A DNA stretch of 64,000 bases from Aselliscus stoliczkanus (GCA_033961575.1 CM066736.1:90900852-90964851), one strand, 5' to 3'. Counted from the first letter of the stretch, positions 1 through 12,236 are shown. The notes: generated from the sequence alone by a model not told the origin. Program-made: numbers and translations.

Positions 1-718
1 TAAATGGATGTTGTATCTTGTCAAATACTTTTTCTGCATCTATTGATATAATCATATGATTTTCATCTTTTATTTTGTTTATGTGATGTATCACATTGAT
101 CAATTTGCATATGTTGAACTACCCTCATGCTCTTGGAATGAATCCTACTTGATTGTGATGTATAATCTTTTTCATGTATTGTATTCAATTTGCTAGTATT
201 TTGTTTAGGATTTTTGCGTCTGTATCATCAGAAATATTGGTCTGTAGTTTTCTTTTTTGTGTGTTATCCTTGCCAGGTTTTTATATCAGATTAATGTTAG
301 CCTCATAAAATGAGTTAGGAAATATTTTCTCTTCTTCAATTTTTTTGGAAGACTTTGAGGAGGACAAGTATTAAATCGTCTTTGAATGTTTGGTAGAATT
401 CACTAGTTAAGCCATCTGGTCCTGGACTTTTGCTATTGGGGAGGTTTGGATGATTGTTTAAATTTTTTTTACTGTTGATCAGTCTATTTAGATTTGTCAG
501 TTCTTCATGATTCAGTCTAGGAAGGTAATGTATTTCTAAGAACTTGTCAATTTCTTCTAGGTTATTGAATTTGATGACATATAGTCAGTCCTTCATAGTA
601 TTCTCGTATGATCCTTTGTATTTCTGTGGTATCCATTGTAACCTCTCCTCTTTCACATCTAATTTTGTGTATTTGTGTCTTTTCATTTTTCCTTAGTGTG
701 TCTAACCAGTGGTTTGTC
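1..718 (-). mobile_element. L1 ORF2 fragment, inverted 5' part
   Basis: Read on the minus strand this is LINE-1 ORF2 reverse-transcriptase region: it encodes a remnant of the segment from the KTQINKIRNERGE-type motif to the AEKxFDKIQHP motif, with several stops. It runs off the left edge. It abuts, in opposite orientation, the downstream part of ORF2 at 719-1744, the structure expected from a 5' inversion during L1 insertion (twin priming). It is not functional. Confidence 0.8.
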
Positions 719-1744
719 ACAGGCATTCAATTAAGAATTGAAAAAGTCAAATTGTCACTTTTTACAGATGACATGATTCTCTATACAGAATACCCTAAAG
801 ACTCCACCAAAAAACTATTAGAAACAATAAACATACAATAAAGTTACAGTATACAAAATCAATGTACAAAATTCATTGTGTTCCTATATACTAACAATGA
901 AATTTCAGAAAAATAAATGGAAAAAATTCCTTTTGCAATTGCAACAAAAAGAATAAAACACCTTAGAATAAACCTAACAAAGGAAGGGCTGATACACTGA
1001 AAACTATAAGACATTATTAAAAGAAATTGAAGAAGACATAAAGAAATGGAAAGATATTCCATATTTATGTATTGGAAGAATGAACATAGTTAAAATGAAC
1101 ACATTACCCAAAGCAATATATGATTTAATGCAATCCATATCAAAATCCCAATGGCATTTTTAAAAACAATAGAACAAAAATCATCAGATTTGTATGGAAT
1201 CACAAAAGACCCTGAATAGCCAAAGCAATCTTGAGAAAAAAGAACAAGTCCAGAAGTATCACACTCCCTGATTTCAAATTATATTACAAAGAAATAATAA
1301 TCAAAACAACATGATATTGGCAGAAAAGCAGACACACAGACCAATGGAACAGAATTGAAAACCCAGAAAGAAACCCACATATATATGGACAGATATTTTT
1401 TGACAAAGGAGCCAAAAACATGTCATGGAGAAAAGAAAGCCTCTTCAATTAATGGTGCTGGGAAAATTGGAAAGCCACATGCAAAAGAATGAAACTAGAC
1501 TGTTGTCTGCCACCACATGCCAAAATTAACTCAAAATGGATCAAAGACCTAAACATAAGACTTGAAAACTATATGCTAAAATAAACTCAAAATGGATCAA
1601 AAACCTATACATAACACTTGAAACAATGAACCGCACAGAAGAAAGCATAGGTACTAAACTTATGGACCTTGGGCTCAAAGGGGATTTTATGAATTTGACC
1701 TAAAAGACAAGGGAGTAAAAGCAAAAATAAATGAATGGGACTAT
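719..1744 (+). mobile_element. L1 ORF2 fragment, sense part
   Basis: Sense-strand ORF2 remnant beginning just before the reverse-transcriptase active-site block (FTDDMILYTE, matching the L1 consensus FADDMI) and continuing through the thumb region toward the C-terminal domain. It is broken by stops and frameshifts. The junction with the inverted piece is near 718. Its 3' end stops near 1744, where an antisense L1 begins with a T-rich tract (a poly(A) tail read on the other strand). Confidence 0.8.
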
Positions 1745-1822
1745 AACAGATTGTTTTCTTTTTTCTTTTTTTATTATTATTAGTTTCAGATGTACAAAAC
1801 AATGCAATAGTTATACTTCTGG

Positions 1823-2490
1823 GGCTGGCCGAGTGGCTCAGTGGCTCAGTTGGTTAAGAGTTGACTTAGAACGTTCTCTAAGCAACAGGGCTGCTGGTTC
1901 AATTCCCACATGGACCAGTGAGGGCTGGCTGAGTGGCTCAGTTGGTTAAGAGCTCGCTCAGGAGTGCAAGCTGAGCTCTGAGCAACAGCAGTTGGATGCC
2001 CAGCCAGAGCTGAGTTGCTGCTGAGCTGCCAACAGGTGGCAGGATGGCTCAGCTTAAAACAAAACAAAACAAAAAACCCACATGGGCCAGTGAACACTGA
2101 GCCTTAGCTGAGCTGTCGCTGAGCTGCCAACAGGTGGCAGGATGGCTCAGCTGGTGTAACAACAAGGTTGCCTGTTCAATGGTGGGCTATGCCCACCTGC
2201 AACTAAGACTGAACTCTGCACCTTGAGCTGAGCTGCTGCCCGGATGACTCAGAGGATAGAGTGTGCACTCTTAACAACAAGGCTGGTGGTTCGAATCCCA
2301 CATGGGATGGTGGCTACGCCCACCCACAACTAAGCCTGAACACAGTATCTTGAGCTTAGAGGCCACGACCTGCTGACCTGCCCATGGGAAGCCAAATGGC
2401 GACTGGTGCCCTCCACAATGAAGATTGAAGGACAACAACTTGGCTGGTCCCCTCCCCCAATTCCCCAACAAAATCTTTAAAAGAAAAAAT
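1823..2490 (+). mobile_element. tRNA-derived SINE (VES-like), host of a nested SINE
   Basis: It starts GGGGCTGGCCGAGTGGCTCAG (tRNA-like A box), has GGTTCAATTCC as B box, and contains the VES-type middle (CCACAACTAAG-like and GATTGAAGGACAACAAC). It ends CCCCCAATTCCCCAACAAAATC plus A-rich tail. Flanks ATAGTTATACTT on both sides form a target-site duplication inside the antisense L1. It is interrupted at 1921-2076 by a second SINE. Confidence 0.85.
1921..2076 (+). mobile_element. nested SINE, ~150-bp subfamily
   Basis: A second SINE beginning GGCTGGCTGAGTGGCTCAG and ending in (AAAAC)n. It lies inside the older SINE and is flanked by near-identical copies of a CCCACATGG-CCAGTGA sequence, which is the duplicated target. 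The same short subfamily, on the other strand, is seen at 3573-3729 (shared GAGCTGCCAA-AGGT and GGATGGCTCAG). Confidence 0.8.
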
Positions 2491-3572
2491 AGTTATACTT
2501 TTATCCTTCACAAAGTGACTACCTCCCACCCCCACCCAACTGCCCCCCATATTGTACATATCTATTACAATTCCATTGACTTCACTCCCCACACTGTACT
2601 CCACATCCCATGACTGTATATATATATCAAATTAGAATTGACATACAATGTTATTCAATGGCTGCTTCAGATGTACAGTGCAGTGGTCAGGCCTCTATAC
2701 CTTCCATGAAGTGGTCTCCCTGACAAAACAAGAGTCCATCTGACCCCCTAAGAAATATTTACAACATTATTGATTATATTCCCCAAACTCTTTCGTATCC
2801 CTGTGACAATATTGTAGTTACTAATTTATGTTGTCTTGTCCCTTACCACTCTTTCTCATCCCCACCCCCCCATCTAGCAACCATCAGTTTTTCATCTGTG
2901 TCTCTGAGACTATTTTTGTTTACATTGTTCATTTATTCAGTTCTTTAGATTCCACATATAAGTGAGATCATATGGTATTTGTCTTTCTCCGACTGACTTA
3001 TTTCACTTAGCATAATGTTCCCTAGGTCCATCCATATCATTGCAAATGGTAAGATTTCATTCTTCTTTATAGCTGAGTAATACTCCATTGTATAAATGTA
3101 CCACAGTTTCTTACTCCAGTTGTCTACCGATGGGCATTTTGGTTGTTTCAAGACTTGGCTATTGTAAATAGCACTGCAATGAACATAAGGGTGCATATAT
3201 TATTTTTGAATTAGTGTCTTGGATTTTTCAGGATAAATACCTAAGAGTGGAATTGCTGGGTCATATGGTATTTCCATTTCCAGTTTTTTGAGATACATCC
3301 ATACTGATTTCCATAATGGCTGCACCAATCTACAGTCCCACCAACAGTGCAGCAGAGTTCCCTTTTCTCCACAACCTCACCAGCACTTGTTCATTTGTTG
3401 TTTGTTGATTTATTGATGATAGTCATTCTGACTGGAGTGAGGTGGTACCTCATTGTGGTTTTTATTTGTATTTCTCTAATGATTAGTGAGGTTAAACTTT
3501 TTTTATATGCCTGTTGGTCATCTGTATGTCCTCTTTAGAGAAATTTCTCTTTATATCCTCTGCCCATTTTTT

Positions 3573-3729
3573 TTTTAATTTTTTAATTTTTTATTTTTTT
3601 AACTGAGCCATCCTACCTCTTGGCAGCTCAGTGGCTGCTCAGCTCGGGCTGGGCATCGAACTGCTGTTGCTCAGAGCTCAGCTCACACTCTTGAGCGAGC
3701 TCTTAACAAACTGAACCACTTGGCCGGCC
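3573..3729 (-). mobile_element. antisense SINE, ~150-bp subfamily
   Basis: Minus-strand SINE with its head (GGCCGGCCAAGTGGTTCAG) at 3729 and A/T-rich tail at the left. It is flanked by a perfect 15-bp target-site duplication (CTCTGCCCATTTTTT) at 3558-3572 and 3730-3744, and inserted in the antisense L1. It belongs to the same subfamily as the nested element at 1921-2076. Confidence 0.88.
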
Positions 3730-4157
3730 CTCTGCCCATTTTTTAATTGAGTTGTTTGTTCTTTTGCATGAGTGTTTTATAAATTTTGGATATTAATCCC
3801 TTATCAGATATATCATTGGCAAATATCTTCTCCCATTCAATAGGCTGACTTTTTGTTTTTTTGATGATTTCCTTTGCTGTGAAAAACTTTTAAGTTTGAT
3901 GTAATCCCATATGTTCATTTTTTCTTTTACTTCCCTTGCCCATTGGAATATATCAGTAAAAATATTGCTCAAGGTAATGTCTGCAAATTTACTTCCCTAT
4001 ATTTTCTTCCAGGAGTTTTATTGTTTCAGGTCTTATATTTAAGTCTTTAATCCATTTTGAATTTGTTCTTGCATATGGCGTAAGGAGGTGGTCCAGTTTC
4101 ATTTCTTTGCATATGTCAGTCCAATTTCCCCATCACCATTTAACAGATTGTCTTCTA

Positions 4158-5340
4158 AAGATTACTAACAATGTAGACTCCGAAACCATATCAATGAATG
4201 TTTGGTACCCTGTTGCATTAAAACTTGTTCTATTTGCACTAGAATTAATATATATACATGCATCATTTTGTAACATTAAACATTTATTATTTGGGAAACG
4301 TGGCTTGTTGAGTTCTGTAGATTTTCTAAATGTTGACATAGTTTATTTTACAATAATAATCATATATTATGTAGACTCTGGAAAACCCCTTAGTATGTTA
4401 GTAAGAGAATGAAACTGAAAAAGGGAAATGCTGTAAAAATTGTTATGACCACATAGATTTCCCAAAATGGTCTTGAGGTCCCCAGGAATCCGAGGATAAC
4501 ACCTAAAATGTTGCATTAAATTTCAAGAGGTAAAAGTGGAGGAAACTGGGGACAGATCACTGGTGGTCAGTGAGTCAGGAAAGACGTATCAATTACCTGA
4601 GAGATGATAGTGCAGAGACGACATCCAAGATGTTTCCACACATCTGGTAGTTATGAGCATTATTTATATAAATGTCCATGGATATTCTTAATAAGTAATT
4701 TTATTCAAGAGTGAATAAAATCCTGATTTTGGTAAATAACTGAGGAAAATAAATCAATATTCAGAAACGGTGAAGGTATTTTGAGTCATATATTGCATTT
4801 ATTATTTTTGATGGATAAACCTATATGTTATACATATTTTGTATGTCTTGAACATATTGGTCTACACAGCTTTTTACAACATGATGTTTACTAAATGTTA
4901 TTCTTTTAAAACCCATGACTATAATTTTAACCTGCATATTGTCAGCATAACTCATAAGCTGAATTTTAGCTTCACAGACTACCCAGGCTGGAAATTGTCC
5001 TGAAAGGTCATTTCATTTGTTACCTATAGGGAGGATTACAAACATAGATAAGATACCTAAGGAGTCTCTCAAAAAGTTAAGAAAATATCTTGTATGAATA
5101 CATTGGAAGAAAGTTGTAGTAAGCCCATATCAATGACCTGACTGAAACTGGTGATGGAGAAAAAAATAAGGAAAAGCCTCCAGAATTAGAATTAGCTATA
5201 AATTTTCCCACTGTAGCTGCAGAAAACGTAAATCTGAGATAGAGCATGGAAAATATATGATACCACACATGAGTAAATGTATGATGTCACCCATGGGTTT
5301 CTCCTTTGTTGTTTTTCATTCATCTTTCTTCTATCTAATT
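4158..5340. other. AT-rich intergenic DNA, nothing recognised
   Basis: Unique-looking sequence downstream of the OR52N5-like pseudogene. Open frames are short and overlapping. I see no repeat family or gene I can name. Confidence 0.5.
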
Positions 5341-6317
5341 TCAGTTGTCTTGAATACTTACATCTTTCTTACCCTGGAAGAGCTTTATGACACTGTCTCT
5401 GATCTGTTTTGTCTCTACCCCATAAACAATGGGGTTCAGAGTTAGGGAATGAGGAAGATAAACATTAGCCACAATGATGTGAAGAGAAGGGGGAATGATG
5501 TGTCCTCCAAAATGGTGGGTAAAAAAGTGCAGAATGCTGGAACGTAGGTGATGATAATGGCAGATACCTGGGAGGTGCAGGTACTGAAAGCCTTCTACTG
5601 AGCATCTGCTAATGAGAGGCTGACCACTGTCCAGAGGATCATAGTATAAGACACGGATATCCAACAGATGTCAAACACCCCAATCAGAAGGGCAACCATC
5701 AGACGATAGATAACATTGACCTTGATGCTGGCACAGGATAACTTTACCACTGACATGTGGTCACAATATGTATGAGAGATAATATTGCTTTGGCAAAAGG
5801 GCAAACGCTTGACCAAAAATGGAAAAGAAATCATCAGCAACACACCCCTCAAAAAGGTGGCAAGCCTAGCTTTGGCAATGATAGGATTAGTGAGTATGGT
5901 AGAATAATGCAATGGATAGCAAGTGGCCAGATAGTGGTCCAGGGCCATGAACACGAGCACACCAGATTCCACACCTGTAAACCCATGGACAAAGAATATT
6001 TGAACTAAGCAAGCATTGAAGTTAATTTCTTTGAGATTAAACCAGAAGATACAGAGTGCATTGGGTAGAGTGATGGTGCGGGTAAAGAGGTCAGTGAGGG
6101 CAAGCATGGCCAGAAAGAAATACATTGGACGATGTAAGGACTCCTCGTGATGAATGAGGTACACAACACCAAGGTTTCCCACAAGAGAGATGACATACAT
6201 TGTGCAGAATGGGAGGGAGATCCATACATGTACTCTTTCCAGACCAGGAATTCCATTAAGAATAAAATATTTGGGAGCCATATATGAATAGTTGGAAACC
6301 AGCATGACTGTGCTCAA
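5341..6317 (-). pseudogene. OR52N5: Class I olfactory receptor pseudogene, OR52N5-like
   Basis: This was an odorant receptor, a seven-helix G-protein-coupled receptor of olfactory neurons. The N-terminal part matches OR52N5 closely (FILNGIPGLERVHVW, YLIHHEESLHRPMYFF, LVKRLPFCQSNIISHTYCDH), and the end carries PIVYGVETKQIR. It is broken twice: an in-frame TAG (plus-strand bases 5595-5597) just before KAFSTC at the start of TM6, and a 1-bp deletion in a short T run (A run on the plus strand, near 5521-5526) before the THHFGGH segment. The DRY signature is also changed to DHYLATCYP, losing the G-protein-coupling arginine. The start used is the first in-frame Met; the true start is uncertain because OR52N5 N-termini vary. 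The OR52N5 assignment rests on remembered family sequences. Its minus orientation left of OR52N2 agrees with human synteny. Confidence 0.87.
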
Positions 6318-9168
6318 TTCAACAGATGAGCTGTATTTTCCCAGAAATCTCTATTCTGAGAAGAAGTTAAGAAATAAAAATATAATTCAGATCATCTTTG
6401 AGAATGCACACTTAAATGTGAAATAAAATTACATTTCTAATAGTATCAACAATTTTGAATATTAATGACTATGAAAATACATAATTTATTGAATAATACT
6501 ACATTACAAGTAATATTTTAAAAGTTTATAAGCAGTTTAAATGTAATTTTAAAGTCATAATAACAAAGTTGCAATTAATTTTTGTCATCAAACAGAAGAA
6601 GAAACTGAGGCAAAGAGAGACCCAATAATGTTGAATGTCACAAAATTAGGTTCAGGGACAGAAATGATATTCATATATAACTCTAACATTAAGGCAATCT
6701 CTTTACTCTGCATCTTAGTTTGACAAAGTACATAGCATGTGATAGCAAGTTATAATTGCATAAAGGATGGCCTGGAATTTGTTTATTACATTAATTTTCT
6801 GTGGCAATTTGTAATGAGACAATTATGGTTATTTATACCAAATAATATCTTATTCAAATTTCAGCTCTCATATTAATTGTATGACTTGGTGAGGTATACT
6901 TCATTCTTGAAGCCTCAGTTGCTCACTTATAATGCAAGGCTAATGATAGCTACCTGAAAGGATTCTGAAAAATAGTAAGTTTTGTTAACTCCTAGGTTAG
7001 CATCCTGGTGGATTGGATATACTAATTCAAAATGCAAGTGAAGACACTATGGATATGAGATGAAAAAACAGTTGCCATGAAGGTCAATCTAACATGATTA
7101 TTCCATGAAAAGAAAAAATAAGAAATCTCTCTTTCTCAGGGATAACTGTATAAATTATATAAATGTCTATTCACTATGTTGTACACCTAAAATTAACATT
7201 AAAAAACACTGAATATTAACTGTAATTGAAAAAAATTATAATAATTTAAAAAATTTCTGTTTCTCAAATTCCCTGTAATCCACCAGTCACTGAGATCATC
7301 TATTTTCTTTCCATTTCCCCTGTCCTTACATAATTAAGGAGAAGCATATTCTCTGGGCTTCCCTTTTATTCTTTCTCTTGAAAATACATCCACTCTCTTG
7401 ACCTCCAGCTGACATGAAGGTAATTTTCAGATAAATGATTTTATAAGAAAGTTATATCACAATTGTTGTGTCCTTCTTCTAAATGCATACTGGATATTCC
7501 CATCTTGTTTCCATAGACAATTTAAATTCACCGTGTCAAAGAATAAACTCATCACTTCAATGTCTATCCCATGACAAAATAGGCTCAATTTCTGAGTTCT
7601 GTCTTTTGGATAATAGTGCCATATCTACCACATGATCTACCAGCATCTTTGTAATCTTCAGGCATTCTTCCACCTCATCTTTATAGCTCAAAGTGTCTTG
7701 ATTCTTACTCTTGTCCAGGTTACCTCAGCATATGTATTATCCTTACTATGTCCTCAGACAAGAACTTCTATTTTTAATCCAGAAGTGTTTCTAATATCAA
7801 CCCTTTTTTATCACCACTCTATTGTCTTCCAAAGACAGCTTAGCCACATCCATCTATTTCTTTGCTTTGTCTCTTTCAAATAAAATGTGTCTTATAGCAT
7901 AATTTTGAAGACTTTTTAGTCCACTGCTTAATAATATTCAATGTCTTCCCATAAATTTGAAGGTAGTACTAGAACTTCTTGGCACGGCAGTCAATACAGT
8001 AAAATTTAGGTCTAGCTGATTCCTTTCCCATTTTATTTCTTTCCATTCCCTAAGCACTCAAAAGTGTCCCAGTTTGGATGATAAACTAAGTGGTCACTGT
8101 ATCCTAGCATTTCATGATCAAACTGATGGATGACTTGCCAATTCCAAAATACAACATACACTTCAATCCTATGTTGACTTCCCTCAATTTCTTTCCCTTG
8201 TTTAAAAATCACTTTGCCACATACTCATCATGGTAAATCTTATTTGAACACTGAGAGGACTCAGTATTCCAGAGTTCAGGGTAAACTCTTATCACTAAAT
8301 TCCCTGACCCAGATACAGGTTGTATCATTTGCTTGCCCAAAGCTATTAATGTTTAATTCAGAGTGAAATCCAAGTCTTTCTAGCTCAAGTTTCACATCTG
8401 TTTAACTAAACCAAATCCTTTATAAAGGCTAACAAGCAGTGAATCAGTCATTTATTTTTTTCATTTACTTGATTTTGTGTTTGTTTGCTGCTTCCCCTGC
8501 CCTCTGCTTCAAACCTTCTCCCCACCTCTCCCTGCCCGCCAGAGGAATACTAGGCTTTGTGTTTTTAACTTGAGGTTTCTACAGTTCCTGCTTCTTATAA
8601 TTTCTACTTGCCCAGTATTTCAGCCATCTTCCTGGTAAAGAATACAACGGTTGCATAGGATGATTTATACTTTCTCTTTCAAAGGGAGGGTAATTTTGTT
8701 ACAAGCACCATTCGGACTTACACTGAACCTCTCCCATTTCCTTATTTTTGCCTGTGGTTCTGGGGGAGTTAAAAAGAGACAGAATATAAGAAAGTATTGG
8801 AAATACATTTCCAAGGTATTGGAAGTACAATAATGACAAAAGCACCTAACATCTTGTCTTGCATCAAGTCTTTTTCAATGAAAGGGACAAAGCAGCACAC
8901 TATACTATGAAAAGCATACCACATCAAGATACGTTACACCATACCATTTCATATCAATCACAGATTCTCTTTCCTCCTTGACAGTGGGTTTCATTACCTG
9001 ATCCCGATATGTAAGCCTCCAGGGTCTGATGGAAAGCGTAGTGATTGATGCTATCACTGCAGCTTCTGCCATTTCCTCATCCCACGCTGGGCAGCCATTT
9101 GACACAAAGTGTGTGCAGCACCCACTGTTGCCTCTTTGGCTGTTTAAAACAGGAGACAGGCTCTTTTA
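6318..9168. other. Intergenic DNA with MIR relics and an L1 tail
   Basis: No gene recognised. Near 6595-6690 there is a MIR-like fragment (AACTGAGGCAAAGAGAG). 7150-7255 resembles a decayed L1 3' end (TTGTACACCTAAAATTAA followed by an A-rich tract). The remainder is AT-rich unique-looking sequence. Confidence 0.4.
6860..6975 (+). repeat. MIR-like ancient SINE relic
   Basis: The order of motifs (GTATGACTTGGTGAGGTA, AGCCTCAGTTGCTCACTTATAA, then GATAGCTACCTGAAAGGATT) follows the core of the mammalian MIR consensus (gtgaccttgggcaag, cctcagtttcctcatctgt). It is heavily diverged. Confidence 0.5.
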
Positions 9169-9660
9169 TTTGTTTTTATTTTTTAAATTTTTTAAAAGAT
9201 TTTATTGGGGAATTGGGGGAGGGGAACAGAGTTGGGGAAGGGCAACAGACAAGTTGCTGACCTTCTGTTCTTCAGTCCAGTTGTGGAGGACGTTGCTTTA
9301 CTGGCCCATGTTGGTATTATCATTGTGCTCTTCCTCGGTGAGGCAAATCGGTTGCCGGCCTCTGGATAGCCGCTCACAGGGCTCTTGGCAGCTCACGCAG
9401 GCTGCTGGCTGCTCACACTGGCTGCCATCCACTCACTGTAGCTTATGGCAGCCCACTGCAGCAGGGGCTGCAGCCTACACAGTCGCAGGCCACTCATAGT
9501 AGCCCAGCTCCAGGTGGAGCTGGTGGAGCTGTTGTTCGCCATCTTAGCTATAGAGGGCAGTTTCACTGACCCTCATATGTAGGGTCTGAACCGGGGCCCT
9601 ACTGCTCAGAGCTGGCATCCCAAGCCAGCTCCTAACCAATGCACCACTTGGCCACCCTGA
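9169..9660 (-). mobile_element. antisense long-form tRNA-derived SINE
   Basis: Minus-strand copy. The tail (AAGATTTTATTGGGGAATTGGG in this orientation) is at the left, and the tRNA-like head, reading AACCAATGCACCACTTGGCCA on the plus strand, is at the right. It is flanked by a 13-bp target-site duplication (ACAGGCTCTTTTA) at 9156-9168 and 9663-9675. The long form carries a CTGCAG-rich middle. Open frames across it are side effects of its GC content. Confidence 0.9.
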
Positions 9661-9675
9661 AAACAGGCTCTTTTA

Positions 9676-11638
9676 GATTATCACTTGATCCCAGCCCTCA
9701 GAAAAATCAGGATGAATCAAGTACTACTTTACACCTGGAAAGGACAAGGAGGCTTGCTTTTTTACTTCCTTCTCAATTGCATATTATGCTTCTCTAGAGA
9801 TAGTCAGAACAATGGTTTTTGTTTTTTTTTTAAGAGAAATTTAGAGGCTGGGACACAGAATAAAATCTTATTAGCCATCTGGAGAATCCTCTCCCATAAC
9901 CCCCTGGAGAGGATGTCAGGAGAAAGCTGGACTCAGAAAAGAAAGTTGTAGATTCTCTGAGACTGCTTCATCTTTTTTTGGTACAGCTGTTTTGAAATGA
10001 TTTTCCTGAAAGGCCAAGTTCAAATTTTCAGTGACACACTAAATTTTTAGTGTTATTCCTGAGCCTGAATATTTCAAGTGTATGGACTCTAAATACAGTT
10101 AAACAATTCCATTTGCTAATTTTTTTTTTAAGTTCCATTAAGCATTCACCCTGTGCCAGGCAATAAACCCCTAGGAACTTAGCGTAATGCCTTTCTGTGC
10201 CTCCACTCTACTTATTTCAGGTTTATCCTGTGCATAAATAGCCAACTTGCATATCAACTCAAATATTTATCTACATGCCTATGGAAGCAATAATATTTGG
10301 TTGTCTATATTTGCCTATTTAAATATATTTACCTATTTAAATTCATTTATGAAGTTAATTACATTCCTACAATGAGCCGACCAATTCAATATTGTCCTAG
10401 CCATTTTATCTAACCAAGGTTCACTATGTTCAATAGCTTATCAAAACAGATAGAATTCTGAGCTCTTTACACTAAATACTGGTGAAACACATCCTTTTCT
10501 CTCCTAAGCCAAACCAGGCTTTCTACGTGAAAGTTCCTCTCTGCTACCCTTGTATTTTCTTCATTTTTCATGATGATAATAACCTGGGGACCTGAGCTAG
10601 AACTGTTTTGTATATTTATATCCATTTACTGACCTGTGAGCTGTTTTAGTATACAGGCTAAATCTATCACCTATTTTACTCCATGAATGAGGACAACACC
10701 TAGATTTAAAAAGAAGTAAATTGGAGTTAGATTGGTTAACTTCAAGCTGTCTGACTGAATTAAAGAAAGGAAAGCGGTTGGGGAAGGGTGGGTTAGTGAC
10801 TTGGAGAAAAAAGAAAGTATAAAGCCTATGTTCTTTTCCTGATCTGAGCTATTTTAAGGTTATTATTGTCTAATTCTTTGTAGCTGTCATTATATTTGTA
10901 AAAATGAATAAATATAAATAGAAGACTCTAAAGGAGGTTTTGAGAGGATCTAGTTTTTCCCTAGCCTACACAAGACATAAATCTCTTGTTAGTACTATCT
11001 TGGCTTTGAATGTGGAATGAACGTGTTTTCCTAATTTATCTCAGACTAAGAAATCACCAACAACATCCTGTATAAAGCAATGTCCTTGACCCCTGTGATG
11101 ACACAGGTGGATTGCAACCAGACTAGGCTTTGTCACACAATAAGCCTATGATCCAAACATCTGAAAATCATCAGCTTACCCACATGGTATTTCCAGACAA
11201 GAAGGAATGTAAAATGTGCTCATGCCAGGGAGAGTGCCCAGGAATGTATGTAATGGCAGCACCCTGGTTTCACTTTGTAGACCTTAAATCTTAAGTGCTT
11301 AGTCCAGCTGACTTATTATTAAATAATATATGAATCAGAAAAATGATCACATTTTAGGATTAAGAATATAAATGTATACAATTGAGCAGGGGCCACTGTG
11401 TTGCATAATTTGGGATCAAAAATTAAGGTGAGTTTTAACTTTTTTGTGTGTGATTCTTTCTCACAACTGCAATTTTTTATTTTGAAAATGGAAATGATAT
11501 CACTTGGCATCTGGTATTGTCACAAAATTAAATTTAATCATATAAATACAATTATTTGTAAACTTTGAAATGTTGTGAATCTATAAGAAGTGTTCAAAAA
11601 TATCAAATGTAAGAGAATAAGAGAACTTACATTTATAG
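9676..11638. other. Intergenic DNA, mostly unrecognised
   Basis: No gene seen. 10125-10200 (CATTCACCCTGTGCCAGGCA) is a MIR-like fragment. The rest is AT-rich and unassigned. Confidence 0.4.
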
Positions 11639-11639
11639 A

Positions 11640-11800
11640 CTGGCCATTAAGTAAAAGAAACAGGGCCAGTGCCTTCCAAATGTTACCTTATTTGATAATT
11701 ATAGCATCCCTATGAGGGAAAGTGTTATGTACTGTTTCCAGATGAAGATATGAGGCACAGAACCACTCATTTGTTGGCCAAGACAGGTAGGCAGATTTCC
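11640..11800 (-). repeat. MIR-like ancient SINE relic
   Basis: Contains TTACCTTATTTGATAATTAT, ATCCCTATGAGGGAAAGTG and AGATGAAGATATGAGGCACAGA, in the order of the MIR consensus read from its opposite strand (ccctatgaggtaggtac, cagatgaggaaactgaggcacag). Diverged but characteristic. Confidence 0.6.
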
Positions 11801-11865
11801 TGGAGAATGTTGGACACCACCTATGTCATTGGAGTTAGATAAAATGAGGTAGGCTAAAGTGGGGA

Positions 11866-11905
11866 CCTCATAATAAAGGTTTAAACCTCATAATAAAGGT
11901 TTAAA
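11866..11905. repeat. perfect 20-bp tandem duplication
   Basis: The unit CCTCATAATAAAGGTTTAAA occurs twice head to tail with no mismatch, suggesting a recent slippage event. No function evident. Confidence 0.9.
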
Positions 11906-12142
11906 GAATCATTATGGATTTTGTTTGAAAGCAACTAAGTATAGGCAATAGAAAGAACAAAGGCACATATATTCACTGAGCTATTTGTACCCCTTAACAC
12001 TGTCCAAATGACTTTTTCTAATTTACTGCTTGATTGTTAAAAATCTATGACAAAAGATTCTTTGTGACTTGAGTGGTGTCATTGTCTATTACTCAAATGA
12101 GTATTAAGTTTAGAAGTTTGTTAACGCAGACCCTGGATTGGT

Positions 12143-12236
12143 TAAGATTAATTCAGTAAGAGTATGCATGCAAGAAATGAATATTTCCATTTTAATACTG
12201 CTTTCAGGCTCAAGAGGACTTACTGAATTAATCTTA
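12143..12236. repeat. 18-bp inverted repeat, 58-bp spacer
   Basis: TAAGATTAATTCAGTAAG at 12143-12160 is repeated as its exact reverse complement at 12219-12236. It could be a DNA-transposon relic or a local hairpin. No transposase coding is seen. Confidence 0.8.

Larger units (their letters stand above)
1757..4157 (-). mobile_element. L1 3' end, antisense, interrupted by SINEs
   Basis: From a T-rich tract near 1757 rightward the minus strand reads as an L1 3' UTR followed upstream by the C-terminal part of ORF2. The block around 2940-3200 is the familiar L1 tail encoding the peptide WYIYTMEYYSAIKK. The element is interrupted by SINEs at 1823-2490 and 3573-3729. A near-identical 15-bp pair at 1745-1759 and 4142-4156 may be its target-site duplication, but the right copy also resembles L1 sequence, so this is uncertain. 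Confidence 0.75.

Noticed and set aside
1745..4156. 15-bp near-identical pair as firm target-site duplication of the antisense L1
   Set aside because: The right copy also aligns with the internal L1 sequence expected there, so I kept it only as a possibility.
8905..9105. Minus-strand 66-codon frame (MSNGCPAWDEEMAEAAVIAS) followed by a GTAATG donor-like site
   Set aside because: It could be an exon by eye, but it is short, I recognise no family, and no partner exon is visible.
9029..9499. 156-codon frame as a possible gene
   Set aside because: Most of it is the antisense SINE at 9169-9660; the same peptide style recurs in every long-form SINE copy.
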